From the NCBI GenBank assembly GCA_025361995.1, contig JANYIP010000041.1, positions 1 through 6,276 of the forward strand: a DNA stretch of 6,276 bases, given 5' to 3'. Made by a program: the position numbers and the translations under genes. The stretch is from Streptomycetales bacterium. Its GTDB lineage: Bacteria; Actinomycetota; Actinomycetes; Prado026. Positions within the stretch are counted from its first letter, which is position 1. Each line of letters opens with the position of its first letter. This document shows positions 5,869-6,276 of the stretch, in pieces. The notes under the pieces were generated by a model. The model made no database searches. It saw nothing but the letters and a program-made list of their open reading frames with translations, and was not told where the DNA came from.

Positions 5869-6276
5869 CCCAATGGCTCGGGCAAGTCGACGCTGGCCTA
5901 CTCGATCGCCGGCCACCCGAAGTACACCGTCACCCAGGGCTCGGTCACCCTGGACGGCGCCGACGTCCTGGCGATGAGCGTGGACGCCCGGGCCCGGGCC
6001 GGGCTGTTCCTGGCGATGCAGTACCCGGTGGAGATCCCCGGTGTCTCGGTGTCCAACTTCCTGCGTACCGCTGCCACTGCGGTCCGCGGCGAGGCGCCCA
6101 AGCTGCGTACCTGGGTGAAGGACGTCAGCGGCGCCATGGAGCGCCTGGCCATCGACCCGTCGTTCGCCACCCGCAACGTCAACGAGGGCTTCTCCGGCGG
6201 CGAGAAGAAGCGCCACGAGATCCTCCAGCTCGAGCTCTTGCAGCCCAAGATCGCGATCCTCGACGAGACCGACTCC
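5835..6276. repeat. sufC: 34-base inverted arms around the broken sufC segment
   Basis: Positions 5835-5868 are the exact reverse complement of 6243-6276, both encoding SufC Walker B. They flank 374 bases of sufC that run opposite to the rest of the operon. The right arm ends with the window. The join lies in TGGGC (5864-5868), shared by the antisense of the Walker B side and the expected sense sequence before Walker A. Confidence 0.9.
5866..6276 (+). CDS. sufC: SufC, middle part from Walker A to Walker B, on the opposite strand
   Basis: 137 codons, open to the window edge, encode SufC from Walker A GPNGSGKST (residues 1-9 of the fragment) through the Q-loop AMQYPVEIPG (Q52), the signature FSGGEKKR (109-116) and Walker B PKIAILDETDS (127-137, catalytic E134). 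About 37 N-terminal residues that should precede Walker A are absent and there is no start codon of its own worth trusting. Joined to the minus-strand piece and counting the shared 11 residues once, the two make 213 residues. With the missing N-terminus this is about 250, a normal SufC length. So these are two pieces of one gene, not two ABC genes. As it stands the fragment cannot give a functional protein. Confidence 0.85.

Noticed and set aside
5835..6276. A phase-variable invertible switch with 34-base arms in sufC
   Set aside because: Flipping the 374-base segment would rejoin Walker A to the C-terminus but would still not supply the missing N-terminal 37 or so residues. The arms are simply duplicated Walker B coding sequence, and no recombinase gene is nearby.
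5604..6276. Two separate ABC ATPase genes facing each other
   Set aside because: The two pieces share only the Walker B bases and fit end to end as one SufC of normal total length. Neither has all the ATPase motifs.

Overview
The base composition (very GC-rich, with G or C in nearly every third codon position), the frequent GTG starts and the gene content point to an actinobacterium. I cannot name a genus. From memory, the suf cluster and the ABC-F gene resemble the Mycobacterium tuberculosis Rv1463-Rv1466 and Rv1473 neighbourhood, which also suggests Actinobacteria. Both ends cut through genes, so the window may be a whole short contig.

Left part (1-1148): the first 161 codons of an ABC-F translation-factor ATPase run leftwards off the edge. 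Diverging from it is a 173-residue protein of unknown function. The 142 bases between their starts hold a possible divergent promoter, a possible 6-residue leader peptide for the ABC-F gene, a 10-base tandem repeat and a ribosome binding site inside a small dyad.

Middle (1123-3491): an M24 (aminopeptidase P type) metallopeptidase and a class I SAM-dependent methyltransferase form a translationally coupled pair on the minus strand. The peptidase appears to be read from a leaderless start. A small CxxC...HxxC protein diverges from it on the plus strand.

Right part (3492-6276): an iron-sulfur cluster assembly (SUF) operon lies on the minus strand in the transcription order sufC-sufS-sufU-sufT, with every gene overlapping the next by 1-4 bases. 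SufS removes sulfur from cysteine, SufU accepts it, SufC powers the (unseen) SufBCD scaffold, and the DUF59/SufT protein helps cluster maturation or transfer. The usual upstream partners (sufR, sufB, sufD) are not in the window.

The most striking feature is that sufC is broken by a fold-back. Its C-terminal part reads on the minus strand up to the Walker B motif. The sequence then switches at a 5-base microhomology to the plus strand at the Walker A motif, and reads forward until the same Walker B bases are reached again, exactly where the window stops. This creates 34-base inverted arms. An amplification or assembly chimera is more likely than a living arrangement. A second oddity is an in-frame echo of the SufT C-terminus just past its stop codon. 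I saw no RNA genes, CRISPR arrays, insertion sequences or phage genes.
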